A DNA stretch of 64,000 nt from Malaya genurostris (GCF_030247185.1 NC_080570.1:153153641-153217640); one strand, 5' to 3'; positions 14,744 through 27,994 are shown, counted from the stretch's first letter. Made by a program: numbers and translations. The notes: a model not told the origin generated them from the sequence alone.

Positions 14744-14867
14744 CGGAAGCGGTGTCAATAAGCGCGCTGAAAATCAAGACAGATGCGAGAAACTTAATCC
14801 ACAGTCCTTCCAGTCCGACCGCCGTCAAAGCGGACGATCTTCCGCGGGTGGTCGAAAACAACCACAT
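14744..14867 (-). CDS. Putative first coding exon with signal peptide, unknown gene
   Basis: From an ATG at 14867 the minus strand encodes 41 codons, ending with one base before a good splice donor (GTAAGTCG). After a basic, serine-rich start the peptide has the hydrophobic run LWIKFLASVLIFSALIDTAS, typical of a signal peptide or signal anchor with a small-residue cleavage site. The frame stays open upstream to an alternative ATG at 14984. The layout fits the first coding exon of a secreted or membrane protein whose other exons lie to the left or outside the window. I could not join it to a second exon and do not recognise the family. Chance occurrence is possible. Confidence 0.4.
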
Positions 14868-17085
14868 AGTTGCAGTGCGGCGAAAACTCCGTTTTCCGCG
14901 TATAGTTTCTTGTTTGCTCCGGTTGGTCCAAATCCTTACGATAGCAACTTTATATTGCGTCACCTTGGTGGTCCCACAACACACAATTACTCAATCATTC
15001 GTTATTTTTTTATTTTTTGGTTGCACTACACTTTCTTGCACTTTTTTTCTCTCAATAAAATAGAAAACCATGGAGCAACGAATAAACTTCAAACAAGGTT
15101 TAATTCATCCATTTGTACGCCGTCCTGTATTTCCGTTCCCCCCGCGTGCGGAGATCTCACACTCCGATTCATCCGCATACGCAAAGCGCATTAAACATGC
15201 CCCGAATGACACTCATTGTTGCAATCCTTCCCGATTTCACCACTCATCGCGCGGGTAACGATTGTAGATCCTAGGAGGCACGTTGCCAACACTTCAGCTT
15301 TTGCATACAACAGCAAATCAAAATCATCGAACAATTTTCACTAATAATCTCAGCAATCGCACTATTTTTTTTGCAGTTGGCCGTTTTTCCTCTAGCTTCC
15401 TTTGTGTTACATTGCCTTGCACTCAGAATTCAACCCACGAATCTTTTCCAGCCATCCTCTCTCTCTCTCTCTTACTTCATTTCATCCGTTGTGCACTATT
15501 TTTTTCTTCACATTTCCTTTGACACAAAACAGTCCTTTTTCCCGTAAGTAAGCAAGGACATCCGCAAACGAGACACCAACCGATATTACCGTAACGTAAC
15601 AAAACTGCAAAATCCTTTCGCTTACGATCACCGTGCCGTGTGTTGGCACAATCTCAATCTTAATTTATCAATCAATCAATCAATGATATTCAGAAGAACT
15701 GGAGACTTTCTTGTAACGGAACACAAAAGCACAGCAAAATTCGACCACTGAGCGCACGGAGCATGTGCATTCACACTCGCGTCTCGATACACTTTGAGCA
15801 GGACTTGTTTTCCTAGAACACACAAACACCCGTGCCTGGCTGGCGGAACCGTAACCCGCAACGAGAGCGAACGAGAGAGAGATAGAGTGAGCGGGAGATC
15901 GAGAAACCAGTAACCACCGCCGGTTGACTGATGCCTGACTACCCTTGCGCCGAACAAAGACAGCAAACGTTGGGAATGGAAAATGCAAAATGGCTGATGC
16001 AGTATTGCTACGCGTGGCTACGATCGAAATGTGGTTCGAATGTTTTTTTCAACCCCGGGATCCGCCAAATCTAATGAAAATGGCGATCAATTGCGATACG
16101 ATTATGCATACTGCAATCAAAAAATCGACTCCAGAGGAAAATGTTACCGTTTGAACGTGGGAAATTTGCTGGATCTACTTGCAATCAACGAAAATTTTTA
16201 CGATCAAAAGAGAATGAAACAAATTCAGCAAAGGTGGAAGCGAGCAAGCAATATAATGGCGATAAACCAGTTTGGGCTGTCCAAGGGGCCACCGAACTTC
16301 AAATCAGAGCAAATAGAAAAAAACTATTGAATTTTAATCATGTTTGCCAACCATACTCTTCATAACAAAACATGTTTGTTTTTTCTTCAACCATCAAACT
16401 CACGCTTTGAAGCACCCCTCGTTCGATCAGAACCAGTTTGTACCCGTTGCCCGATCGTGCCTTTTACCCATAGCGAGAGGTTTGCGCTTCAAACGATTGC
16501 ATGGTAGTGTGCGTAAGCACGGCACTATGGTAAACGTTTTTTCTTTCTTTTCGGCGGTTTGCGTGTCCTGGAACTTGGAACTACATGCTACCGATCCGTT
16601 GAGGAGCATAGTTCCTACTTTTCCGTTCAGGGCAAACAGAAATGTGGTGCTGGTTAGACGAAAAACGTACTTTGCTTGCTTGATTCAGGGGATCGTTTAT
16701 GAATAAGCATTGGCATGAGAATTCCGATCATGAGAGCATGCATGGATTTTGAAACGTCGTACAGTTCTTCGTATGCCAGCAAGACCCAGTCTCATGTAGT
16801 CCCAAATGTAGTTAGTATTCCATTAGCGAGTTGGTAACTCCATTCCGGGAATGCTGAAGTTTTAAAAGGCAAAACCCAAGATCGAGTAGTGACCACCTTG
16901 TCGAGTCGAGCGAGCGAGATTGCGATAGAGTTCATTCAAAATCCAAATGCGCTAGTACAACCACCGTCGCACGCACACAATCACAGGATTGAACCCCGTT
17001 TCGATGAATTGGTGTGTTATATTTGCTGACTATAGCTTTGTGCAAGGTGGTTATATCGGGGTTGCTTGTGTGTTGATGCATGCAT
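14868..17085. other. Unassigned; possible 5' flank of the signal-peptide exon
   Basis: Mixed-composition sequence with CT-rich tracts near 15460 and GAGA-like runs near 15880. It may hold the promoter and untranslated exon of the minus-strand gene starting at 14867. No exon or element end is supported. Confidence 0.35.
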
Positions 17086-17377
17086 AGCAGCCCTTACACG
17101 TGACAATATTATTGTCAATCCAAAGTATTGTCAATAGTGATGTCTGATTTTTCGAATTAATCGATTATTAGGTATTCGATTAATAATGGAGGAGTCGATT
17201 AGATTAATCGATTAACAATGACCACTAATCGATTAGTGTCACTAATCGATCAAAATAATCGAAGATTTCAATCTGTATTTCGAATATTCGACATCTTAAG
17301 ATATTTTTAATAAATAAAAATTCAATGTTTCATCGGGCTATTTCGGATTATTTATAATGCAGAATAGTTTAATAAAG

Positions 17378-17464
17378 AATATATGTTATAATATATTTAG
17401 GAATATATGTTATAATATATTTAGGAATATATGTTATAATATATTTAGGAATATATGTTATAAT
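17378..17464. repeat. 24-bp tandem repeat
   Basis: About 3.6 near-identical copies of AATATATGTTATAATATATT-TAGG, directly left of the small MITE, within the hAT 3' region. Confidence 0.9.
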
Positions 17465-17644
17465 CACCCCGATTCTGTATTTCGTTCGAACCAGATTGTT
17501 TCGATCGAATACGAAATTTGGCATTCTGTAGCTCGATCAAGTTCGAGTTTTCCATACAAAAGCATCACTCGATCGAATTAGAGAATGCAAATTTTTACAT
17601 TCGTTCGACAAAATCCGATTCGATCGAAATACAGAATAGGGGTG
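17465..17644. mobile_element. 180-bp MITE with CACCCCTATTCTGTAT ends
   Basis: The left end is CACCCCGATTCTGTATTTCG. The right end, reverse complemented, is CACCCCTATTCTGTATTTCG, with one mismatch in 20. Internal sequence keeps TCGATCGAAT motifs in inverted arrangement. Possible 3-bp duplication AAT at 17462-17464 and 17645-17647. It is inserted in the hAT 3' region, 13 bp beyond the transposase stop codon. Confidence 0.85.
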
Positions 17645-20129
17645 AATATATATTCGTCTAGGAAAACCATACATTCTCGTCCACCGATTGCAAAAAAAGT
17701 AACATGTCGATGTGCGGGCCAGACAAGCGGTTTCTCAAGCGCGTTACCAACTGCCCTGCCCTTGAGAATAGACGCTCAGAGGGCACTGATGTAGCAGAAA
17801 GAGACAAGTATTTTGTGGCCACTTTGTACATTTCAGGATGCTGCTCCTTTATGCCTTCCCATACTTCAAACGGATTTTGCAGTCGTGGCGATTCTGGTGT
17901 ATTCAGATACATTTTCACCTCCGTTGGGAGCCCTCCTGTATTTTCTGGAACATATTTTTTCATATTGTCTGCTACTAAACTGTCATGGAATGACCAAATA
18001 TCGGTGCCGGTCGTGCCAGCTGAAGTAACCGGGTAAGTTTGTTCTTCTGCAGATTTCTCTTGGCTAACTCTTCTAATTTGTTCCTTGACGATATCGCCTG
18101 AAATGGTAACAGATATTACAAATTCAGTTTACATTAAGAATGTAATCATTCACTTGTCCATGAAACAGCATTAGAAGCTGCCAATGCACTTTCAAAATGC
18201 AATTTCTTGAAGCGAGGATCCAAGAAGGTTGACATCGCCAATAACTTCATTTTTTCGACATTCTTAAAATATTTGTCCAAATAAAAAAGTATGTTCGCTT
18301 TTAGTGAGACTGCTTCCATACATTCGGGATTCAAAGATGTGTAGCTCTGAAATTACGAAAAAAAAACTTGAATTTTCTATCATGAAATAATCGTTTTTTT
18401 CTTTTTACCAGCTTCAGCATTCGAACAATCGGAATGACTTTACTACATGTTACATATTGTTCGCCAGACATTTCCATCATGACACTCATGAGGGGTTTGA
18501 GTACGCTGCAAACTTCTCGAAGAATCAAAATTTCGCCTCCTGATAGCATTGTCGGCCCCTTCGGCATTGCAAGTAGCACTTGAGAAATGAATCTGGTCAT
18601 CAAGAGAAAGCGTTCGATCATCAAAGTGATGGAATTCCATCTTGTTCTGACGTCTAAGATTAATGCGAGACAGCAACCTTCTTTGGTTCCATCTTGCATT
18701 TGATATTCACGAAGCAACCTCGATGCAACTTCGCTTGCTTTGAAAAATTTTATTACTGTTTTCATTTTTTTGATAATCCGTATCATAGACAATTCCGCTG
18801 AAATTTCTGCCTGGGCATCGAGTTCCAAAAAATGAGTTTCTTCTTGTTCTTCAAGTAGAATTTCCTCCTCCTCTTCAATTACTGGTTCCACTCTAGCTCC
18901 ATACCCTTCTTTATACAGTGGTACCGATTTAGTAGCGATTAAATTAATTGTATGTGCAAAACACGGTAAGTGTTTGCTTTCTCCAAACTCTGCTTTAACG
19001 GCAGCAACCATATTCGCCCCATGATCTGTGACTACACAAGTAATTTTATTACAGTCAATATCCCAATCTTCACACATTGAATGAAGTATATGAGCAATAT
19101 TCGTCGCTGTTCCGGACTGTTCAAAATTAACAACACCGAGAAGGCATGATGACAATTGTGTGCCTGCAATAATTTCACGTTGAATCGTCAGTATTGGTGA
19201 TTTAAAATTATGATAGTTTAAAGAAGTTTTTGTTTAAATGAAATTCATTTAGTGCTTTGTTGTATATACAATTTTTTTTATGAAGATTTACAAAGTTCAG
19301 GAAATTACTTCAGGATTTTCTAAAAATGAGTAATTTCCTAAGATTAGGAAGGGCCTGTTAATGTCGTAACATATACAAGATAAATATTTTTCAACTTGCT
19401 TGAGTATGATTCTTACCATCGTAAAAATGACAAGTTATTCCCAAATAACTCTTCACGTGCATCATCTCGGTCCAAATATCCGAGGTAATGCAGACACTTG
19501 AAACATTTGAAATCCGAGTTTTCATCAGCATTTTAAGACACTTGTATTTTTTTTCGAGTAGTTCGGTGAACTGGGTCTCTTTGGGAACTTTGTACAAAGG
19601 ACATATGGTTTTCAGCAAATGCTGAAATCCAGATTTATCCACCGTGCATAGTGGTAGGTTGTCACGACATACCATGTACATTATAGCATCGGTTATACTT
19701 TTTCCCTTTTGTCCATCAACTAAAAAAAAAGCTACATTAGATTATGTACAAACAAAAATTAAATCAAATGGTATAAGTCAACCGAATTCCGATTCCAGAA
19801 GAGTATATGTATTTTAAAGGGTTTGTGAGTTATGGTATGATTGCAAAGTACTTTAAAATAATTGAAATAGTTCTCGCAATAATTTGATCGTTTAAAGCTA
19901 GAATTCGTTTTATAACATGTCTATGAAATATGGACAGTTATGAGTGAAACAGCCGTGTAGTGAGTTTACACACTTCGTTTTGTCGGTTACGTCAAATATA
20001 AGATTATGTCTCCCAAACCGGGAATGTTTGACATAATTTCATAACAAACCTAAATTTATCCAAATTCGTTTATAATTTTCGAGAAGTTAAGCCGACAAGA
20101 GAAGTGCAATTAGTGGATTACGTAACTCA

Positions 20130-20412
20130 TGCCATAATATCTCCGGAACCAAAAGAGGCAGCCATTTGATCTTCGAACTTGTTCAATGACCAACTAGTAA
20201 CTTTCATACAAGCCTATGCTTGTTAAAATCGGTTCATCCATCTTTGAAAAAAATTAGCGGGAAAAATATCTGGAAAGTGCTCATAAATACACACAGATAT
20301 TTTCCGATCTCGTCGAGCTGAGTAGAATAGTATATAACATCATGGGTCACCGAAGCTACGTTCGAAAGTCGGTTTTCCAGAATTTCTAATATCTTTCTAT
20401 AGAGAAAGTCTA
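20130..20412 (-). repeat. Partial reverse copy of dispersed repeat
   Basis: On the minus strand this reads TTTCTATAGAAAGATATTAG, then GAAAACCGACTTTCGAACG, then CTCAGCTCGACGAGATCGG, in the order of the 7981-9861 family. It lies in the hAT intron between transposase exons 1 and 2. Confidence 0.7.
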
Positions 20413-21679
20413 AAAGTTTATAACAATCATGGACCAATTAATCTGAAGTCATTATCGATTAAACTAATAACTATTCGAACACGCATGCTGCCACATTGTC
20501 ATTCAATGCTTTATTGTAATGAAGATAGTCACATAACTTGGAAAAATTATGTTAAAACGGAAGCATATGACATATTAAATAAAAAGTATAGCCAGTTAGG
20601 AATTCATCAATCATTGCAGTTAAAAAACCAATTCAATGAATCACGAGTTTGTTGTTCGAAGAACTCAACTGCCGATCTACGCATTATTGTCCCATACATA
20701 TAGGAAATATAGAATATGGGACAATTATCCGTAGAGCGGCAGTCAAATACAGTACCAATTTATAGATTTCACTAGATAAAATATACTAGTCATTGTCTAA
20801 TATTTTACACAAACTAAAAATCGAATAACTGATATAGTAACACCTTAGACATCTATTGCAATGAATATAGATACATTAGATACTGACTGATTATTTGTCC
20901 TTAGATTGAATAAAAGAGCAAAAGGGCTAAATTATAAATTTCTGTTGTGCACTTTCGGTTTCTACAGTCCTGATCGTTAGAGTAGTGATATTATCATTAT
21001 AATTCGAAAATTTTTTTTGCAACGATAATATGTTGTGACATAAACAATTATATCGCATGATTGCTGTCGCACTCACGATTTACACTGGTAGAGAGATAGG
21101 CGGTTTTCGTTGTTAATAATTTTCTCATGAAATTAATTACGACACCGGGATATCGGAACAAAATGACTCGGAATTTCATTGCACATTGCAACACAACTAT
21201 GTAGTGTTTTCGCGTATGTAGCATAAATTTAAAAGTTATCAAGTGTTTCTCTCTTGATAAACATGATTCGTTGCTGTAAAAAAATATGCCTAATACCGTT
21301 TGTTGTTATGCGCGTACTGCGCAAATCTCATCGCCGCTTGTTCCAAAGGTACATGTGCCGCCATCGCCAACCAGCCGTCAGAAGAGGTACCATTTCGCAA
21401 GCAAACCTGTAATCTACAAGTTTACTCGGGCTTATTAAAACTAGTTACATTGTTAGTTAAGTCGGAACTTCAGGAACCGACGAGACGACGACGGACGAGT
21501 CGTTCAATAAAATCGGAAGCAACGACCAGTGCATTTACCTTAGTTAGCACTAGCGAGATTTGGGCTGTACGCACAAAACGATGTGGATAAACGGCATTAG
21601 ATACATTTTCTTTTTGCGCCTGGTAAACTGTTAAGTACCAGATTCTCCTAATATATTATTGTTGGGATTTTCATTTTAC
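20413..21679. other. hAT intron sequence, nothing further seen
   Basis: Part of the long first intron of the hAT transposase (21679-19720 on -). AT-rich with no supported internal feature. Confidence 0.5.
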
Positions 21680-21807
21680 CGTCGTACAAATTCCTTTTGT
21701 CGAATGCCGTTACGATCGGTGACTGACGTGGTTCTATTTTGCTATTTGCAATTTCCGTTTTCTCCTTTCCATGGATGCTGGAATTATCATTCCCCAGCAA
21801 CAGGTTT

Positions 21808-21850
<43 letters not shown>

Positions 21851-21931
21851 ATTTATTGGAATATGAGTTAAAATTAAATTATTAAGATTTAAATTGGGTG
21901 TTCAGCCACAAGTGGTGACTTTTCAGCCCTG

Positions 21932-22072
<141 letters not shown>

Positions 22073-22192
22073 TTGGTTATTACCATGAAGACATCATTTG
22101 CTTCCGCAATTCTGAGATTTTTGTGTAGGGAAAATTCTAAACCTACTTGTATTGTGTAATGGGGAAAAGGAACTTATATACTAACTTACTAA

Positions 22193-24848
22193 CTAATACA
22201 GAGAGCGAATCGATTCAATTGAAGATTGCATCGATTTTTGTCGGAATTTGCTTATAATATTATGTGACATTACATCTAATGGTTCTATATTTGTGAGTCT
22301 GTGTAACTCATTTGTACTAAACCAGGGAGGACGCTTCAGAATCATTTTCAGAATTTTATTCTGAATCCTTTGAAGCGTTTTCTTCCTGGTGGAACAACAG
22401 CTTGACCAAATTGGTACCGCATAAAGCATGGCTGGTCTGAAAATTTGTTTATAAATTAACAATTTGTTTTTTAGACAGAGCTTAGAATTTCTGTTTATAA
22501 GAGGATATAAACATTTAATATATTTATTACACTTTGCCTGGATTCCTTCAATGTGATCCTTGAAAGTGAGTTTTTTGTCATACGTTAAACCTAAGTATTT
22601 AGCTTGATCAGACCATGTCAATTCCAAGCCATTCAATTTGAGAATGTGATTATTGTTTGGTTTAAGAAAAGAAGCTCTTGGCTTGTGAGGAAAGATAATT
22701 AATTGCGTTTTTGCTGCATTTGGTTTAATTTTCCATTTTGACAGATAATCACTGAAAATATTTAAACTTCTTTGTAGGCGACTGCAGATCACTCTTAGAT
22801 TTCTACCTGTGGCTAACAGACTTGTGTCGTCACAGAATAGCGATTTCTGACAACCAACGGGTAGATTTGGAAGATCAGAAGTGAAAATATTATACAAGAT
22901 TGGAGCTACACTCGAACCCTGCGGAACACCGGCTCGTACGGGTAGCAATTCAGATTTACAATTCTGATAGCTAACCTGAAGAGTACGATCAGTTAAATAA
23001 TTTTGAATCATTTTGATCAAATAAATAGGAAACTGGAAATCAGACATTTTTGCTATTAAACCTTTGTGCCAAACACTGTCGAATGCTTTTTCTATGTCTA
23101 GAAGAGCAACTCCAGTGGATAAACCCAGAAGATTTATTTGATTTTATCATGTTCGTTACTCTGACAAGTTGATGAGTAGTTGAATGTTCTTGACGAAATC
23201 CAAACTGCTCTGGTAAAAAAATTGAATTCTCATTTATATGAGTCATCATTCTTAACAAGATAATTTTTTCAAAAAGTTTACTGATAGAAGAAAGTAAGCT
23301 AATTGGGCGATAACTTGATGTTTCTGCTGGGTTTTTATCAGGTTTTAGGATAGGAATTACTTTAGCGTTTTTCCATCTTTTTGGGAAGTAAGCTAATGAA
23401 AAACACTTGTTGAAAATTTTAACCAGGAGTCTCAAGGCAACATCGGGAAGATTTTTAATAAGAATATTAAAAATTCCATCATTACCAGGAGCCTTCATGT
23501 TTTTAAGTTTTCTAATAATTGATTTAATTTCATCAAAATTCGTCTCAATAATGTCATCGTGTGATAACACTTGGGTTGAAATATGATCATATTTCAGTGA
23601 GACTTCATTTTCAATAGGACTCACAACGTTCAAATTAAAATTGTGGACACTCTCGAACTGCTGAGCAAGTTTTTGAGCTTTTTCGCCATTTGTAAGAAGT
23701 ATTTGATTTCCTTCCTTGAGAGCAGGAATAGGTTTCTGAGGTTTCTTAAGAACCTTAGAAAGTTTCCAGAAAGGTTTAGAATATGGTTTAATTTGTTCAA
23801 CTTCTTTAGCGAAATTTTCATTTCGCAAAAGAGTAAATCTATGTTTAATTTCTTTTTGTAAATCCTTAACTATGTTTTTCATAGCAGGATCACGAGAACG
23901 TTGATATTGTCGTCGACGAACATTCTTCAACCGAATGAGCAGTTGAAGATTGTCATCGATGATAGGAGAATTTAATTTAGTTTGAGCTTTGAGAACTGAA
24001 AGATTTCTAGCTTCGATAATATAATGATTCAAATTATCAATTGCTGTGTCGATATCCGCAGAATTTTCTAAAATAGTTTCATGATCCACATGATTTTCAA
24101 TGTGAGATCTGTAATCCAACCAATTTGCTCTATGATAGTTGAAAATAGAACTAATTGGATTAATTATAGCTTCGTTGGAAAGTCTGAATGTTACAGGAAG
24201 ATGATCTGAGTCAAAATCAGCATGAGTAATCGGTTCACTACAAATGTGACTTTGATCTGTTAGAACCAGATCAATTGTAGACGGGTTTTTCACGGAAGAG
24301 AAACAAGTAGGATTACTGGGATGAAGAACTGTAAAGTAACCAGCTGAGAGTTGATTATGAAGTATTTTACCATTACTGTTATTTTGCCTACAATTCCACT
24401 GGACATGCTTAGCATTTAAGTCCCCTATTACGAAAAATTTCGATCGATATCTTGTAAGTTTTTGCAAATCGCCTTTAAAGAAATTTAATTGTTCGCCGGT
24501 GCATTGGAATGGCAAATATGCTCCAGCGATGAAATAAATTCCATGAATGGTTTCAACTTCGATTCCCAAGCTTTCAATAACTTTAGTATTGAAAGAAGGT
24601 AAAATTCGATGTTTAATTTGCCGTTGGACAAAAATGGCAACTCCACCACCAATTCCAGTAAACCTGTCAAATCGATGAACCACATAATGTGGATTACTTT
24701 TCAATTTTACATTTGGTTTAAGAAAAGTTTCTGTCACAATGGCAATATGAATTTTGTGAACTTTGAGAAAATTATAAAATTCGTCTTCACTCGATTTCAA
24801 AGATCGAGCATTCCAATTTAAAATATTCAAATAATTATTTAACATCAC
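22193..24848 (-). pseudogene. Jockey ORF2: endonuclease-reverse transcriptase, one frameshift
   Basis: Mediates target-primed reverse transcription. Starting at 24848, the N-terminal ~220 residues are an AP-type endonuclease with NWNARSLK, TETFLKP, GDLNAKHVQWN and DSDHLPV motifs. Reverse transcriptase follows: KNMKAPGNDGI, YRPISLLSSISKLFEK, FLPEQFGFRQEHSTTHQLV. Near 23120-23135 the frame shifts: the other frame continues with DIEKAFDSVWHKG into the 3' ORF starting at 23047 (VRAGVPQGSSVAPILYNIF, then the thumb region). The polymerase motif normally FADD or YADD reads FCDD here, a change right next to the catalytic aspartates. With the frameshift this copy is probably inactive. Confidence 0.9.
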
Positions 24849-26325
24849 TGTTAAATTTTAAATTCATTATAATATTATTTGCAAATTTCCATCCGATTTG
24901 AAATGCTTCAAAAAGTGATGAAGTCGAATTCATTTGGATGATCATTTGAAAAAGTTGATCTTGTAGGTAGATCATTTTATTTTCAGTTATATCGCCTAAA
25001 TCGACTTCATTTAAAGAAGCGAATGGCATTGAAGGAATATTTGTAGGTAGACTGCCATTAGAAGAAGATGATTTGGTCGGTCTACCTATTAATAAATTGT
25101 TTTCGTTAGAAGAAGAACTGCAAGGCGGTCCTGTGTTTTGATTATTTACATTAGAAGAAATAGGAGATAGATTTCTACCTAATATACCAGCATAACTGAC
25201 ATTAGAAGAAGATGATGACGAGGTCGATCTACCTGTCAATAAATTGTTTTCGTTAGAAGACGAATTGGCAGGTGCCTTAGAAGAATTTTCAGGTATGTTC
25301 TGTAAATTTAAGGTCGTTGATTTGACTTGTTGTCTAAGCGAACGAGCGTTTAAAATTTTTTCCCTGACAGGACATTTCAAATAATTGGATTTATGATTTC
25401 CATTGCAATTTGAACATGAAAATTTATCAGTGGTTTCATTCATTGGACAAGCGTCTTTCGAATGCGATTTACCACAATTCAAACACCGTATATCCATATG
25501 ACAATTTTTGGTTCCATGACCGAAGCCTTGGCAACGACGACATTGCGTTAAGTTTGCAATACGATTATGCCGTTTATAATGTTCCCAATGAATTTTAATG
25601 TGGGAAATGAAACGTACTTTTTCTAAAGTTTTCAAATTGTTTACATCACTTCGATTGAAGTGTATTAGGTAAAGTTCATGGGAAATTCCAGAGCGTGGTT
25701 TAGAAGTACCATTCGCTCTTTTTTTCATAAGTATTACTTGGGAAGGGGCAAAACCAAGCAATTCTTTTAGTTCATTTTTAATTTCATCAATACTTTGATC
25801 ATTTGATAATCCTTTCAAGACAGCCTTGAAAGGTCTGTCTGATTTTATATCATATGAATAAAATTTATGAAGTTTTTCGGACAAATATCGAATAAGACTT
25901 TCGTAATCTTCCAATCCATCCACCAAGACTCGACATTCTCCTCTTCGTCCGATTTGAAATGAGACTTTTACTTCCGGGAGAAAAGTAGAAAGCTCAGTAC
26001 GGAATGCTTTGAAGTCGGAAATCATCACCGTCACTGGTGGCATAGATTGATGTTTCTTCCCAGAACGACAAGCGTCCATTTTGGGAATTTTTGAAGAATT
26101 TTCTTCTATGTCGCTACAATCGGATTCAGGAAGAATCTCGTAAATATTGTTAGACGGCATAGGATCAACGGAAGGGAAATCCGTCCGTTGTCTTTTATTT
26201 TTACATTCAGATTCTATAAGATCATGAATGTTATTAGAAAAATGTTGAATAACGGATTGTGATTTATTCCGTATTGAATTATTTTTAGCCTTAGGCTTGT
26301 TGCCTTTCCGGTTGGACGCAGGCAT
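24835..26325 (-). CDS. Jockey ORF1: gag-like nucleic-acid-binding protein
   Basis: A 496-aa protein that would coat the retrotransposon RNA. The N-terminus is basic and serine-rich. Residues ~165-235 form a PRE_C2HC-type region (FKAVLKGLS ... ELYLIHFNRSDV). Three cysteine knuckles follow: CRRCQGFGHGTKNC (~262-275), CLNCGKSHSKDACP (~281-294) and CSNCNGNHKSNYLKCP (~304-319). The C-terminal third is low-complexity Ser/Asn with imperfect repeats (NENNLLTGR / NENNLLIGR). The frame is intact. It overlaps ORF2 by 14 bp, as is common in this clade, implying reinitiation or coupled translation of ORF2. Confidence 0.9.
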   Translation of the reverse strand: MPASNRKGNKPKAKNNSIRNKSQSVIQHFSNNIHDLIESECKNKRQRTDFPSVDPMPSNNIYEILPESDCSDIEENSSKIPKMDACRSGKKHQSMPPVTVMISDFKAFRTELSTFLPEVKVSFQIGRRGECRVLVDGLEDYESLIRYLSEKLHKFYSYDIKSDRPFKAVLKGLSNDQSIDEIKNELKELLGFAPSQVILMKKRANGTSKPRSGISHELYLIHFNRSDVNNLKTLEKVRFISHIKIHWEHYKRHNRIANLTQCRRCQGFGHGTKNCHMDIRCLNCGKSHSKDACPMNETTDKFSCSNCNGNHKSNYLKCPVREKILNARSLRQQVKSTTLNLQNIPENSSKAPANSSSNENNLLTGRSTSSSSSSNVSYAGILGRNLSPISSNVNNQNTGPPCSSSSNENNLLIGRPTKSSSSNGSLPTNIPSMPFASLNEVDLGDITENKMIYLQDQLFQMIIQMNSTSSLFEAFQIGWKFANNIIMNLKFNSDVK

Positions 26326-26633
26326 TTTTGAAATTAATGAAATTTTAAATTAAATTAACTAGGCTAAATTAGTCTTCGATTAGACTCCTAGCTAGCCTTA
26401 AAAAAGGCTGATTAATTTCTTAGTCACTCTAATATCACTCTTTGTATCACTTAGTCACTCTAATATCACTCTTTGTATCACTTAGTCACTTAGTTAGTGA
26501 TTCAGGTAGCCTTGAAAAAGACTGAAGCCTTGAATCAATGAAACTCTAGGTAGCCAGAAAAAAAATTCCAGGAGCCAAGAGCTATACGCGTGCGGTGCGA
26601 ACGACTGTTCAACACCGACTGACCAGGTTTAGG

Positions 26634-27994
26634 TGTTTATGCTTGAGTTTGAGATGATTGAGCATATTTGTTGTATTACGACAATGCATCAACGATAAAT
26701 GGCAAAGGTTACACTGAGCTTGCTTTTCGCCTTTCTTAGTGAAGTAAGCCCATACGGCACTGACTTTAGTTTTTGAGGACATTTTCTCTTCTTTAAAAAT
26801 CTGAAACGGAAAAGTAAATGAAACATCATGAAACTCGAAAATGCAACATATTGCTACGAAATTACTCAGAATAACTTTCTAGATACCACTGCACTGAATA
26901 AAAATCAAACGTTTTGTATAAATTCTATCACGAGTTTGATACTATCTACACAATCGAATATTTTCATTTTCTTTCATACAATTGAAACATACATATATCG
27001 ATTTCGCTTGAAGCATAAACTAACTCAGTTCCAGCCCGAATTGCTGTTAAATTCATACATTCGACAGCAGTTGGGGTCGAAACTTTAAAACACAGTTCAT
27101 ATGAAATATATGAGGGCTCGAAGTGAAATACCACAGTAATAAAACATATTTTCAAAGTAGTTTGTGTTACTAAAATTCATACACATTAGTTTAAATTGTA
27201 TGGATCAAACAGCTAACGCATTTCGTTTTTAAAAATGATTGTAAGTGGGAAATATGTACACGATTTGGGTACAATGGAACATGTTTCATATGCTCATACA
27301 TATACATACCCCGATCAGCTACGGAATAGCAGCCAGAAGTGGTCAACAAAATTATAGTTAAGTTTGGTTAAGTACAAGGGTTAGGTTAAGTACAAGGTAT
27401 ATTCACGATCATTAATTTCACTTATCACACTCATACGGTAAATTTTGAAAATGCAACCCATTGTGAAGTAAGACGTATTCACGTCTAAATGAAAAAGACA
27501 AGCTTCGCTTTGAAAACTTCGCTTCTTCTTCTTACCAATGAATTCTGCAGTTGTTGGAACAGAAATTTCAAGACAATACAATGGAGCAGACAATATTTTT
27601 CTCGAACAAGCAACTCAAGCTTGTTGCTTTTTTTCGAACAAGCAACACAAGATCTATGTCAGGAAATTTTAAAAAACGTGGCAGATACACAAGAAATAAA
27701 TCTAAGTGAGCAAATGTGTTGAACCACTCGTATCAAAACTGAACTTTTTCTAGAATGAAATCCAGAGATGCCAGATAAAAAATTTAAAAATCTTCAGACA
27801 GGGTTGGAAGTCTTTATGGATCTGATTGTCTGAGCCGAATAATATCCGAAAAAAATCTGCAGTTAGCAAGGATATCTATGATACGCCAAAAAAAAAAGGT
27901 CGCGACAATTTCAAAAGTCTGTTAATTTTGACTGCAGACAAATCTGCTGATCTAGCTTCTCTGATGAAATCGGTTTTCGAAAAATGGCATTAGT
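26634..27994 (-). other. hAT 5' region upstream of and around the BED exon
   Basis: Contains the start of the transposase (ATG at 26782) and its 5' untranslated part. The remainder up to the subterminal AATCGATTA repeats is AT-rich with no other supported gene. Confidence 0.5.
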
